From contig JAJFZO010000230.1 in the NCBI GenBank assembly GCA_021397835.1, forward strand, positions 8,054,001 to 8,118,000: DNA of 64,000 nt, given 5' to 3'. Positions 48,872 through 62,509 of this stretch are shown in pieces. The notes beneath the pieces were generated by a model, which saw only the letters and a program-made list of their open reading frames with translations, did no database searches and was not told the origin of the DNA. How positions within the stretch are numbered: the first letter of the stretch is position 1; each line of letters starts with the position of its first letter. The stretch is from Moringa oleifera. Its lineage: Eukaryota; Streptophyta; Magnoliopsida; Brassicales; Moringaceae. Made by a program: the position numbers and the translations under genes.

Positions 48872-51800
48872 TGAAGCTGATGTTCCATCATGGCACGAGG
48901 GAAACAAAAATTTTCCAGGAAAAAAGAACCCAGATGAAATCTTCCAAGAAAATGAGAACCCAGATGCTAGTTTGTATGATTAAGAAGAGGCAGTAATTTT
49001 GAATAATTTTTCAGTACATGGTATGTGTTACACTTTCTTCTAACATTTACTTAGGATTCAGTGTAAATGTAAGAAGTAAGTAATACATTAAGTGTATCGA
49101 GTAATGTCAGCTAATATGCATTTGTGTATTGAAGTTAGGATTCCTTATAACATATGGGTATGAGATTTGTAGATTTTGGGTATGCATTTCGTCCAAGAAA
49201 TGGAGAGATTAAGCCTTTTTTTCTCCTTCACTAATATTTATATTCAGAGAAATTTATATTGATTTGATTTATGTTTTTATTATATGTTTATAATGTTATT
49301 GAAAAAAAATGTTTCTTAATGTTCATATGTCAATGAAGAAGTGAACATGAATTAAGGTGAAGTTTCTTTTTAATGGTTAATCAAAAGACTTTGCTGGTTT
49401 TGGTCCTTTTTTTGCATGAAAAGCAATGAACCAAAGATGGCTTGAATTAGCGTTCAAGCAGAGGGCCCATGGCTTAACTTTATGGCAGCAATAAGTGAGG
49501 TTCGTGTGGGTCACTCTGGCCCAACCCAAACCAAAACGTGCTTCACCATCTTTCTCAACAAAAACGTGCTCGGACACTTGGACAAATTGGGCTCTCCCTA
49601 AGAGAATCAAAATGGGCCAGATGTGCTGATGGAAAGCCCATACCCAACAAAATGAAGGATTCAATTTTTTTTTTGAAAAAACATCTGTGTTGAGATTTAG
49701 ATGCTTGGTTAATTTGATTTATGTTAAAATTTTTTAGAAAATATTAATACTTAGAAATTTAAGAAAAAAATTATTAAAATTAAATTTTGATAATCAGGAA
49801 GAGAAAAATTCTACTAGCCAAAAAAAAAAATTCACTCTTTAAAAATCTTGAAGTTATTGGCCAAAAAAATTTAAATAACGCTAAAAAGGTCTGAACTTTG
49901 ACTTTCACCTACAAATCAATGCTTGCTTATCCACGAGTGAAAAATTTATCAGAAAATTGCTTTATTTATCTCATATTATAGGAATAAATTATCAAAAATT
50001 CTTTTATTTTTTAAAATTAATATTGATCAAATCAATAAAAACATCCATGTCTTTTATGCTGCTATTTATAATAAATAATAATAATAATAGTATAATAAAT
50101 TATAATTTTTTATTTTTTATTTTGTAAAACATCATCATATATCAATTTAATAAAAAAAAATTCACGATTCAGACCCATTCACAACGACTTCAAAATAACT
50201 TATACTCAAGCTCAAAAATAAATTAAATAAAAAATAAGAATAATTTTGAAGACTTGTGCCAAAATATTCCAAAAAGATATAGCCATTGGATCAGCATATT
50301 GCCTGTTAATGGAGAGGGGAATATCTTTTCCTATGCACTCAAACAAGTAAAAATCATTTACTTCTTCACTTTTTATTTATTCTAAGAGCATATTTTCAAG
50401 TTTTTTTTTTTTTTTTTAAAGACGCATTGGGAGGGTACATGAAAATTTCATTTAACTTTTTAGGTCAGATTTCTAAGTTGTAATCTATATAAAGAAAGTG
50501 ATTACCAATTTATAACCAAACAAAACCAATCACCTGCTTCCTCCTACCATTAAGGTTCTATTTTAGGGAATTTACTCTTTACTCTAGAACTAAAAAAATA
50601 ACTATGAAAAAAAAACCTACCGTAACCTAAGATAAGCTTTTTTTGAAAAATTATTTCATGATAAACGAGCTTGATGATTGATTCTGTGTTAGAACCTAAT
50701 GTTATTATATTATCCGACTTTAACATAAATATACTTTTAAGAAATCAACATGCGTTATCGATTTGATTTTTTTTTAATTTTTTAATAAAAATAAAAAAAT
50801 ATTTTTGTACTATATTAATATGAAAAAAATAAAAAAAAAACATTTCATTTCATTAAATTATAATATGTCACCATCTTTCGAAAATTCAACACAAGTTAAA
50901 TTAACAAAAAATATTGATTCATTTATAAATATAAAAAAAAATCAAAATTTTATGTATTATTCAATAATGTGATTTCAGAAATTTAGAATTGATACATGTA
51001 TTATCAAGTATATAGTGAATGAAATCCTTGATTGATTGAGGTATCATTGAGTTCTTGATGCATGCTTAACAAAGATATAAACCAAAGACAAACATAAGGG
51101 AAAGTGCAGTAAGGTAGTGATGATCGATGGTCATCATTTAAGTGGACACTAAATGATGTTTCTGATAATGGAAGTCTGAAACAAAAAGCATTAAATGGAA
51201 GAACCGAGCGAACCCACAATCAATATCTTACCCTAAACTCTTACAATATTTTGGGATTCCACTTCCCACTCTGGATATGGCTCTCCTTTGGCAATGGCAT
51301 GTCATGATCAACCCTTTGATCTTTAAAGAGAGAAAATATATATATTAATGTAATAATTGTGTCAAAGCTTACTGTATCTGTGTGTGAGTGAGCCTAGAGG
51401 GATGCATTAAACGCAGTTTGCTAACTTTAATGGCGAAGTCCCTATTGTTTAATGCTATGATAGTGATATGAATGGACTCCACAAAGCAAAGCAAAGCAAG
51501 CCTAAAAGAGATCATAATGCAAAAAGAAACTGACAGAAGAATGGACTCTACGAAGCAAATTCATATTCTCTTTATAAAAAAAAAAGGGGAGATATATATT
51601 CTCCAAAAGATGCTGGAAATAACATCCTATTTGCAATGCGACGCGGCCTGCCGTAGCATGAAATTAGCTAATGTAAAGAAACGGTACCCATTTTGATCTC
51701 GTAATTATGTCTTTGATAGTTTCTTGTATGGAAACTAGGAGAGTATGAATAAAATGGGAGTCGGTTTCATGACAGAAGCAAAGCCATTTTTCCCCCTTCC

Positions 51801-53648
51801 ACATGCTATCGTGTACTCATGATTCAGCGCATGTTAGCACTCTCCAAAAGAAACGGTCGGCTAAGAAAAGCAAAAGCAGCCTGTAAGAAGTTGCCATTTC
51901 AGATGAAGCATTTCCCAGTTGCCAAATCAACACCCAATACCTTTTGCAAAGTGGGCATCTCGCCTTTGCACTTCCATCCAACGCAGAGATTCTCATTCAT
52001 TAGTATTTTGTTCTCAATAGACCCATCTGGGGATTTGCCCTGGAGCTGATTGGCATTTTTTGCTCGGCAAAAGAAGAATAATTTGAGGTTTGAACCTAAA
52101 TCTTCTCTGTGGGTAGAGTACCGTCATTTGATCCAAGGGTCTTGAATGCATTCTCAAGGGTCTTAAAAATCAGATTTAGAAAGCATAATTGTTGTATAAT
52201 CTTTTTTGAGTTCAAAAGACTTGTAGAAGAAGATGAATCTTGTCACTAACATAAAGCTAAAATCAAATGCTAACCAAACCAAACGTAATCTGCTATCATA
52301 GTTATGTTCCCTGCATATTGCTTCCCTTGAATGCCTCCTTATGTAAACCTATCGACTCTCTCTATCCTCTGATTTTTGTCCATAAAACGAAATTATCCTG
52401 TGAATACACCACTTGCAACGTATGTGTTAATATTCATCATCACACTTGCGTTATCAAGCTTCGATTTGGTTCAAGCTGAATTACATCAAGATCATGTCTA
52501 GTGTCACATGTGTGACTTCTCAAGAATCTCACTTCGGATAACTATGATAGAGATCTAAGTTTCAAGGAAAAATAAAAAAAGCAGAGGATCCAATCTTTTG
52601 GTTAGACACCCTGATCATCGATATCTAGCTAGATGAATAAGCTTGTTTCATGCATATCTAATTTTGGGGTTCTGAAACCTGAATGCGACATATGGGTATT
52701 AAGGAGCATTGCTGTACGTATTCCCAATTATGGAAGTGGCAACAGAAGCTTACAACACAGATGAAATTAAGAACAATTATCACAAACCTGGTCCAGACAA
52801 AGTGTCAGAAAGAGCTATGTGGATAACACATTGAATGGATCACACGGAGTGTATTCCTGTACTCTTTATGTACTTATTTCAATATTCATTTTAAAAACTG
52901 ATTTCCAAATGGTCTCTGCTCCTGCAATGCAAATCCCCCAACATGATGACACAACAGAAGATATATTATTCCCAACTTATCCACCTCCACCCACCGAGGA
53001 ATTTTCAATTCCTCCTTACCATTTACCAGGAATAAAAGGGAAAGAAAAAAAAAAGGGTACTTAATAAACTTCCCAACACGTGGTACTGATGCAATGGTCC
53101 AACACTAAAATTCCATTGGCCCAATAAGGTCAACTGTATGTTTCTTTTTGTTGCCAATCATATTGTCATGTAACAATTTTCTCAGTTGTTTAGAGAATTA
53201 ATGTAGTCCCGTTGGGTCAAATTTGGCACCAGTTGCAGCATATATGATTTAGTGCTTGTAAGAATCACAAAAAGTAGGCTAAACTATGTTAAAAAATCTT
53301 AAAATCAGTATACCAAAAGTGCAAAACAATACCGAGGAACCAACATGCTCACAACTCCCCTGATACTGTAATTTTGAACTTCTACTTTCAGTTTTCTTTG
53401 ATTCCGGCTTGTGTGACAAACAGAGAAGGACCCAAAAGGACCAGGAACTGAAGGAAACAATAAACTAGAAGACCTAAGTTATATAATTGAAGAGGAACTG
53501 TATAACTAAATTGGTGACAGCACATGTACCCAGGATGATTTATCCGTACATGCACATGCTGAATAAAATATCTGTCATGCATTGTGTCTGATTATGAAAA
53601 TAAATCCAAAAATAGTAGACATAGGCATGCTTTAAACAAAATGAGTTA

Positions 53649-53706
53649 CTTGCAAACGGTATTATACAAGCAACATGCTTGCAAACAGTATTATACAAGC
53701 AACATA
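53649..53706. repeat. 29-bp tandem duplication
   Basis: CTTGCAAAC.GTATTATACAAGCAACAT occurs twice, back to back with period 29 and one substitution, about 430 bases upstream of the CEPR1-like start. Confidence 0.85.
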
Positions 53707-54042
53707 CCAGCACGTACGTAGCTGCATGGTGGTTGATGTGTCTAAGGATAGAATTTTGTGTTGTAGCCATCCAATAGAAAAGAGATTGATCAAATCAAGA
53801 AGTCCGGGCCAAGAGACATGCGGTGATTAGGATCAGATGCAAGTTTATTCAAAAACCTAACAGGTATAAAGTGGTTACCCTGATGTTATTCTGTACGAGT
53901 TAGTGGGGTATAAACATAAAGCCTCTTTATGCAAAGATATGCATGCCTATTTTCTATCTCTCTCAGTGCTACTGCAAGAACCTGCTTTTCTATCGCCATC
54001 AAGGCTTATTACTCCTGCACCAATGATCCACTCAATCACTCC

Positions 54043-54050
54043 ATTTATAA
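54043..54050 (+). promoter_or_regulatory. Possible TATA box of the CEPR1-like gene
   Basis: ATTTATAA lies 79 bases before the ATG and is followed by a CT-rich leader (54051-54120), a usual arrangement for plant promoters with a short 5' UTR. No transcript evidence is available. Confidence 0.35.
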
Positions 54051-54128
54051 CTTTTCTCTCCCTCATCCTTCCCTACAACCACCACTGTAACTCTCTCTCT
54101 CTCTTTCCCATCTACTCTCTTCTCCAAA

Positions 54129-57100
54129 ATGGCTTCCAAGTCAATTTGCTTCCCTCTTGTGTTGCTTATCTTTCTGTCCTGTTCATCTCGGGCTATGAGT
54201 ACTGACCAGTCCGAGTTCTTCAAACTCATGAAGGCTTCTTTATCAGGAAAGGCCTTATCTGATTGGGATGTCAGCGTTGGGAAATCTTATTGTAATTTCA
54301 CAGGAGTCGGCTGCAATGATGAAGGGTACGTAGAAAAGATTGACATATCAGGGTGGTCACTCTTTGGCTACTTTCCAAGTGATATATGCTCTTATCTGCC
54401 AGAGTTACGGGTTCTCCGTCTGGGTCGAAACCATCTCCATGGCAACTTCCTCAACAGCATAGTCAACTGCTCTCTCTTGGAAGAGCTCAACATGCCTTGG
54501 GTTTACCTTAGAGCAACTCTTCCAGATTTCTCAGGTATGAAATCTTTAAGGACACTTGACATGTCCTACAACCTCTTTACAGGCGAGTTTCCTATGTCAG
54601 TAACTAATCTTACCAATCTTGAGGTGCTCAACTTTAATGAAAATGCTGAGCTCAATCTCTGGCAACTTCCTGAGAACATTTCTAGGCTGAAAAAGCTCAG
54701 AGTTATGGTCTTGTCAACATGCATGTTGCGCGGTCAGATTCCAGCATCAATCGGAAACATGACATCACTTGTTGATCTTGAACTGAGTGGAAATTTCCTC
54801 TCAGGTCAGATTCCAGCAGAGCTTGGATTATTGAGGAACTTGCAACAGCTTGAGCTATACTATAACTACCACTTATCTGGCAATATACCTAAGGAATTTG
54901 GAAATCTGAAGGAGCTTACAGACTTGGACATCTCAGTCAATCGGTTGACAGGAAAAATCCCGGAGTCTATTTGCAGGCTTCCCAAGCTGCGAGTCCTGCA
55001 GCTTTACAACAACAGCCTCACTGGAGAAATCCCAAGTGTCATTGCAAACTCAACAACCTTGACCATCCTTTCACTTTATGACAATTACCTGACAGGAGAA
55101 CTTCCCCAGAATTTGGGACGGTCATCACCCATGCTTGTACTAGACGTGTCAGAGAACCACCTATCAGGTCCATTGCCACCGGAGGTTTGCAGGGGAGGTA
55201 AATTACTATACTTTCTAGTCCTGAAAAACATGTTTTCTGGAGAGTTACCTGAAAGTTACGCAAATTGCAAAACTCTTATACGGTTTCGGATTAGTAATAA
55301 CCACCTGGAGGGACCAATCCCTGAAGGAATTCTAGATCTCCCCCATGTCTCAATTGTTGACCTGAGTTACAATAATTTGACTGGTGGAATACCAAATATA
55401 AAGGTAGCTGGAAGAAATTTGTCAGAACTGTTCGTGCAGGGCAACAAAATTTCAGGTGTTATACCTCCTGAAATCTCTTTAGTCGTCAATCTGGTCAAGA
55501 TTGATCTCAGTAATAATCTACTGTCTGGTCCAATACCATCAGAAATTGGGAAACTAAAGAAGTTGAATTTATTGATGTTGCAACACAACCAGCTTAATTC
55601 TTCCATTCCCCAGTCACTTTCTTCACTAAAATCTCTAAATGTTCTGGATCTCTCCAACAACCTCTTGATTGGGAATATCCCAGAGAGTCTCTGTGAACTG
55701 TTACCAACCTCTATCAACTTTTCAAATAACCGGCTTTCTGGTCCTATTCCTCTTTCATTGATTAAAGAAGGATTGGTAGAAAGCTTATCAGGTAACCCTC
55801 GTCTCTGTGTTCCAGTCAATGTTAATTCTTCAGATCAAAAGTTTCCCGTATGTCCACAAACTTACAATCGAAAGCGGTTAAATTCCATGTGGGCAATTGT
55901 AATTTCAGCCTTTCTCATTATTGTTGGAGCTGTACTGTTTTTGAGACGTAGATTGAGCAAACATAAAGCTGTGATGGAACATGATGAAACCTTGGCTTCG
56001 TCATTCTTTTCATATGATGTGAAGAGTTTCCATCGAGTAAGTTTCGATCAACGGGAGATACTGGAAGCTATGGTTGACAAAAACATCGTGGGACATGGAG
56101 GATCTGGTACAGTGTATAAGATCGAATTGAGCACTGGGGAAGTTGTCGCAGTGAAAAAACTGTGGGGTCAGAGTAAAAAGGATTATGCTTCAGAAGATCA
56201 GCTGCTTTTGGACAAGGAGTTGAAAACTGAGGTCGAGACTTTAGGAAGCATAAGGCACAAGAACATTGTAAAACTTTATAGCTACTTCTCTAGTTTGGAC
56301 TGCAGCCTACTGGTTTATGAGTACATGCCAAATGGAAACCTCTGGGATGCTCTCCACAAAGGGTGGATCCATCTTGATTGGCCTACTCGTCATCAAATTG
56401 CACTTGGGGTCGCCCAAGGCTTGGCATACCTTCACCATGATCTATTGCCATCCATCATCCACAGAGACATCAAGTCTACCAATATTCTACTTGATATCAA
56501 TTACCAGCCTAGGGTTGCAGACTTTGGCATAGCCAAGGTTCTACAAGCCAGAGGGGGGAAAGATTCCACCACAACTGTTATTGCAGGAACCTACGGTTAC
56601 TTGGCCCCAGGTAATTTTCAACCAACTAATCACTACATTTATAGTCTTACAATTTCCGCGAAACTCCAAGCCCCAGGAAAATCCATACATTGTATTGTTT
56701 TCATTTTTACCATTTGCACTCAGATAGTCTTGTGAGGATCAATATGCACAAAGTACTTGAAAGTTAGAAGAGTCAGTGGAACCACCATTTTTAGCAGTTT
56801 TGCAATTACCATAGTACTTTACGACAGTTACAGTCAAGCTAAAACATATACTTCAGTTGCTACTTACCTTTGGGAAGTTCTACCTTAGCATTTGAAAGAA
56901 GCATCTTGATCTCCAGTATATAGACTTGCATATAAGTACAATATAGAGAATTTCATGTTCATAACAATATTCATAATTTCAGAATAACATAAGCCATCTG
57001 TTCTACTCAGTTTTACTGGTTTGTCAACTATTTTTTTTCATTGAATTCAATCATTGGCTGTGACAGAGTATGCATATTCCTTTAAAGCAACAACCAAGTG

Positions 57101-57461
57101 TGATGTGTACAGCTTTGGGGTAGTGTTAATGGAACTCATCACTGGGAAGAAGCCAGTAGAAGCAGATTTCGGAGAGAACAAGAACATTATATATTGGGTT
57201 TCTACAAAGGTTGACACCAAGGAAGGGGTTATGGAGGTATTAGACAAGAGACTATCAGGTTCATTCAGGGATGAGATGATTCAGGTTCTCCGTATTGCCA
57301 TCCGCTGCACCTGCAAGACCCCAACCCATCGTCCAACAATGAGTGAGGTTGTTCAGCTGCTGATTGAGGCAGATCCATGCAGATTTGGTTCTTGCAAATT
57401 GTCATATAAGACCAAGGAGGCAGCAAATGTCACTAAGCCAAAGAACCCATCAGAATTATGA
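54129..57461 (+). CDS. CEPR1: LRR receptor-like kinase, subfamily XI, CEPR1/XIP1-like
   Basis: Two exons, 54129-56610 and 57067-57461, give 958 residues. The protein starts with a signal peptide (ICFPLVLLIFLSCSSRA), then an LRR cap and about 20 leucine-rich repeats, a membrane helix at residues 588-605, and a kinase domain with GHGGSGTVY at 655-663, Lys676, HRDIK at 778-782 and DFG at 798-800. All core catalytic residues are present (RD kinase). Segments such as [38 protein letters not shown] and TKCDVYSFGVVLMELITGKKPVEADFGENKNI match Arabidopsis CEPR1 (XIP1), a plasma-membrane receptor for CEP peptides active in vascular tissue and nitrogen-demand signalling. The 456-base intron splits the Glu codon of the APE motif (CCA G / AG TAT), as in the upstream kinase gene. 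No defect seen. Confidence 0.94.
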
Positions 57462-60400
57462 TAACAGGAGGAGTTAAAAGCAATTTCAGGCGAAGTGAAG
57501 TGACACTTACAGAAAATATTGTGTGTAAAACTATTGAGAGACCTATTATAAGGAATTCTCTTTCATACTTTTGCTTTTATCCTAATTGTATTTAAAAAAG
57601 TAGTTTGTAGATTCTGACTTCTCCTTCCCTTTTTCATTCTTTTTCTTGTTTTCTTTTGTTTTTTCCTCTAGTGATGAAATAGATCATTATAACTGCTTTA
57701 TGATAATGCACAGAATCTGTAGCTCATAGACCCACAAACGAAATAATTCACTAGCTTTCTAGAACTTTGTTTTTTTCTTTTTTATCCTCTTTATTTCATG
57801 AGAGTTATCTAAAGAAAAGAGACTCCACAAAAGGCACTTATATTGATTAGAAGTGGAAGGCCGTGATTTGTAAGTACCTTCCCTTTTGCATTGAAGTGGA
57901 TTCTTGATTCTGATTTTAAGTAAATGCGTGATTCCTGCTGAGTTGGTCCATTCAGCCAATCTATCCACTGGAGAAAGATGAAGGAGTCTTTGATTGATGA
58001 GCATCTTTAAGCTCAATAAGTAAGCTAGGGACTCCGGAGAAAACAGAAGCTTTTCCTGTTTCATCATCTCATTGTATGTAAGTTTAGTTATTTGGAATGA
58101 AGGTGTAAAGATGGAAGGGTCCAAGTTTGTTTTCACCATAGATAGTGAGCCACTAACCTCCACTCACTTGTTGGAATGCTCTTTAATAAATAAAGGTCCT
58201 TTTTATTTTAAGAGACACAGGAGATTCTATCTATGTGTGTGCGTGTGTGGATGTGTATACATAATGTCTTATACTGCTAGAGAGCACTAAGTTGAACTAG
58301 TGATAGTGCTTAATCAATCTACAGGTTCCTTGAGTAAATTTGCCAAACGGAAACCAAAATTCTTACACTTCGTTGCGAAATCATTTCCACTAAACTACTG
58401 GAATAGCTAGATCGTTTTATAGACAACTATGGGTATATTCGGTAATGGATCTTCAAACAATATTTTCAGCTATTCTTTAATTACAACTTGCAACAATAAC
58501 ATAGAAGAAAACAGTGCACATGTTTACAGAAATCATATATCCAGACTAGCAGGTCTCTGTGTGTGCCTCGATTTTGCAAGTGGTTTGCTTGCTCCTCTCA
58601 CAAGAATAAGATTCATGGAGAAATATAATTGTCTTTTGCCATGGTGGAGAGGCCACAAAGAAAAAGAGACAGCCTTTGATCAATTCAATGGTTCTCACAT
58701 GAAATGACAGGGTATCAAAAGCAAGTTTGGCCATGATAAGAAGGTTCTTTCCAGGATAGGTATGTCTCCATAAACACAAGAAGCAAAAAAAAAAAAAAAA
58801 AGAAAAGAAAAAGATAACTATAATAGGAACAGGAAGGCAATAAGCAATTGGGACATATTCTTTGCAACAACCATAAAGTCAGAATGCATTAATTCTTCTC
58901 AAATTTGTTTTATTTTCTCTTTTCTTTTTTACTTTCAGCAGTATTTATGTGAAAAGAGTATCGAACGATGTATTTTCACTGAATTGTATTACTCGAGCAA
59001 TCAAGCATGTAAAACATCGGTGAAAAAGATACCTGTTTTCAGTATGATGGATTGCTAAGTTGAATCCAAAATTACCACTCCACTTCCTGAAATAATAAAG
59101 TAATAGTAAATTAGGAATGTAGGTTAAGGATGCCACCAGCAAACAAATCAAATTTATACATGATCATGAGAATAAATACCGAAAACAAAGAAAAATCAGC
59201 TGTAAATTCGTAAGCTACCATGAACACAAGCTATTCTTTGTTCATGTGTGATGGGTGTGATCCATGATGCAATACCAGTAGGATGACAAATTGCTTAGCT
59301 TTCAGCAATTGACCCAAATTTGTTCATGTGTGATGGATGTGATCCATGGTGCAACAACAGTAGGATGACAAATTGCTTAGGTTTCATCAATTGACCCAAA
59401 AAAGAAAAAAAAAACTTAAAATATTAAAAAAAACAAAACTTCAGCCAGTGAAGCACTTAATAAAATCATTAACAACAGCAGATGCTGTTTGTTTAGAGAT
59501 AACCAATGGTTCAACCCACAAAGGAAAAAGAAAAAGAAGAGATTGGAAGCACCCATGTGACCATGTCTACCTGGTTTGAATGCTTTGGGCACTTCTGTCT
59601 CGGGCACAAACCCAAACATGTGTTGTGCACCCAGTGCACTACAGAGAGTATTATATGCAAGTAAAGCTGTTTGAGAACATATTGATACTCAACACAAATA
59701 CGAAAACATTTGGTCGTATTCAAAAGATTACATGAATTTGATAAAAACAGAATTTTTCATTCAATCATGCAGGCGAGTATCCATTAATTTCCAAAATACA
59801 GAATCCACCTCCTTAATTTCACTTTAACTAGGAGACCGTACAAAAGGTACGTAAGAAATACCTTTACAACTATGGCTACTGCATTTTTCAGTTATGATCG
59901 CCGGATTTCCATTTTTCTTTGTCAAATTGAACTTGAAGCAACATCGAATCATATATACCTTTCTCCCGATGGCTCGGCAACCAAAGGCTCAAGCAAGATC
60001 CGCTGCAGGCAGTACGTGCAGTTTCAAAACCGGAGGCAAAATGGATATGATGGTTATGGGCCCAAGCCGAAGCAACCTCTTAATCAACCTAAGCCTCCAT
60101 GATTTTAAAAATAAACAAACCAAAGAATCGAATCTCGGCCCATGAAATTAGATTGATCCAGGCCAGCTCGATTGTCGTCTGATTCGGGCTTCAGCTCAAG
60201 TGAGAAATATTGACTTTGCTTTTTCTTTGGTCAGACAAAAAAAAAAAGAGAAAATCTTGACTGATAATTTTGACAATTCAAAACGGAAATTGGTCCAAGA
60301 ACGTGGGGAGGCAAAGGACTGTTTTGTCGGGTTATGTGTCGCCATTGTTGCAAAAGCCTGAACCGTTGAAGCTTCTAGAAGAAGAGCTGTCTCCTTCTGG

Positions 60401-60760
60401 CTTGATCAAACAAAAAGCAAGTCGTCCCTCTTTAATTGTATTAATGTTTTAACCAAAACAGCGACGTTTTAAGGCAGCCAACAACAGCTTTGCCTTTAAT
60501 CTCTCTGTCTGCCTGCTCTTCTTACAGGACGGCTGTTTTAACACCAACCATTAATTTCCTATTTATCAATTGGTTAACTACCACCCGTCCGATTTGCCCT
60601 TTAGAACTAAGGCATTGTTTGTCTTCAGTGATTTGGGCTGCTAGCTGAAAGTTAGTCTTATTAATGTTTCTGAAGAGAAATCACCCTTTTGACAAATAAG
60701 GACAAGGGATTCTGTGGGGCCCTTGGTGGGCCCACGCGTTTTGCTTAAACAAGATTCTCA
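57462..60760. other. 3' flank of CEPR1-like gene and intergenic DNA
   Basis: No coding gene recognised. The open frames at 57759-58163, 58429-58707 and 59872-60145 show no family resemblance. It includes an 82-bp tandem duplication and several A-rich runs (58786-58802, 59399-59412). Confidence 0.6.
59237..59400. repeat. 82-bp tandem duplication
   Basis: 59237-59318 and 59319-59400 are adjacent copies with about ten differences, each running from TTTGTTCATGTGTGATGG to CAATTGACCCAAA. The same-length period shows no indel between copies. Confidence 0.9.
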
Positions 60761-61640
60761 TATGATCTTTTTTTTTTTGAAAATAAAATATTTCTATTTT
60801 TGGATTATCCACTGATTTAATGTTATTTTTTAACAAATAAAATTTTAAGTGAAAAGTTCTGATTTTTAATGAAAACTATGATAAATAAAAAATATTAAAT
60901 TATACAAGTTTTTTAATTTGATTATAATACGATTGGTTTAATTATATCTAAATTTTAATTTAATTCAATTTGAATTTTGATTCCAAAATTTATTTAAAAA
61001 CTATTATATTTTTAATTATTTAGATGCTCAAAATGTTTCAAATTAAATTTACAATTTATTTAGAATCAACCTTTAAATTTAAATAATTTACAACTTATGA
61101 AGTATTTTTATTTTTTTTAATTTTTAACAATATAATAATTTAATAATATTTTTTAGTATAAATAAATTTTAAAATTTTAAAATAAAAATTATTATATAAA
61201 AATTATTGTATAAATTTTTTAATTTAAATGCCTCAAAATTTTATAATTTAATTTAATTTTAATAGAAATATATATTTATTTATTTTTATTATAAATAAAT
61301 AAGTTAAAACTAAGAAACATTATACATTGTTATGATCATCGTAAAATTGCATTTGTTTGGAGATTTTGGATCATGGTGCATGTTGATAGAAATGACATCG
61401 TGCCCCACACTTAATGGATTAATTGTATACTTTAAGAATTAATAATAAATTTAAATATTAATTAAAACAAAACGAAGTATATTTTTATTCATATTAGAAT
61501 AATATAAAACATGTAATTGCTTTCTATACATCACTTGAATATATAATTTTTTACTATAATTAAATTGTGTCATTTAAAGTTATTCAATAAATTAAATTTT
61601 TAAATAAACTTTGTGATAACTTTTTTTTTTTTTGGGACTC
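60761..61640. other. A+T-rich intergenic block
   Basis: Dominated by A and T runs (TTTAAATTT, AATAAA motifs). No coding frame or RNA gene recognised. Confidence 0.65.
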
Positions 61641-61863
61641 TTGGCGAACAAGACGAGTCAAATTAAGTGTCTTTGACTTTGCGGTAATCCAAGTAACAAT
61701 AAATAATAATTTCTTATTATTTTATGTATTTATACGAAATCTAAAATTGGTTAGGCAAAATAGTAATTTGAGAACTGATAAAGGGTGAGCGCGCATGTTA
61801 ATGCGCATTGCAGGTGCAGCCTCGCAGCCCTCTGATCTATGAATCAGCTCACAGTACAAAACG

Positions 61864-61890
61864 AAGGTGACACAGAAGTTACGTCACCTT
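61864..61890. repeat. Small perfect inverted repeat
   Basis: AAGGTGAC (61864-61871) pairs with GTCACCTT (61883-61890) across 11 bases; the right arm contains an ACGT core. It may be chance or a small hairpin or protein site. Confidence 0.5.
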
Positions 61891-62507
61891 GAAGAGAGAA
61901 GACAAAGCTGTGTATCACAGAGCTGCGCAGAGGGCCTCGCTGTAACCTGTAGCACTAGCATTCCTTCTTTCTATATGGTTTTAAAATTTTTTGTTTTTGT
62001 TTATTTTTTTTGGGTTTTTAATGATTCGATGCTGCGAGTGAATTACATAAGAGAGAGAAAAAGGGAGGAGGAGAACAGGGAGACAAACGGTGAGTCTTAC
62101 CAGAAAAAGGAACGATATAGAGTTGAAAATGGCTTTTCACCGGCCTTCCTTCATAACCCAAAAGCTAAAATGCCTGCCAAAGCTTTCTCCGTAAAATCAA
62201 TCAAATTCCCTTTTTAGACAAATCCATGCCCTTTCTTCTCTCTCCCTTTCGCTCTTCCTTTATTATCTTTCTCTCTTTGGTCTTATAACTTCTCTGTGCC
62301 TGCAGGAGACTAAAAAGCCCCACAAAAACCAGACAGTGAGCTATTTGGTTGGGGCTTGGCTTAGCTAACTGTTCGGCAATGGCTGTTGTTGTTGTTAAGG
62401 GAAGCAATGACCCAGCTGCCCTTGGTGCCCAAGAGGTGCCCTCTATGCAGACCTTTATAAATCGGAGGTCATTTTGGTGCATTCACGGATAAGAGGGAGC
62501 ACAATGT

Positions 62508-62509
<2 letters not shown>

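Larger units (their letters stand above)
48872..54128. other. Intergenic region between the two receptor kinase genes
   Basis: Contains the 3' flank of the RLK7-like gene and the promoter of the CEPR1-like gene. 49700-51000 is A+T rich. 51400-53100 is mixed with only short unrecognised frames. A CACGTG core at 53077-53082 lies about 1.05 kb before the CEPR1-like start. Confidence 0.6.

Noticed and set aside
56611..56735. Continuation of the CEPR1-like frame after LAP (GNFQPTNHYIY...)
   Set aside because: A GT donor at 56611 and an AG acceptor before 57067 restore the invariant APE motif, so this is intron.
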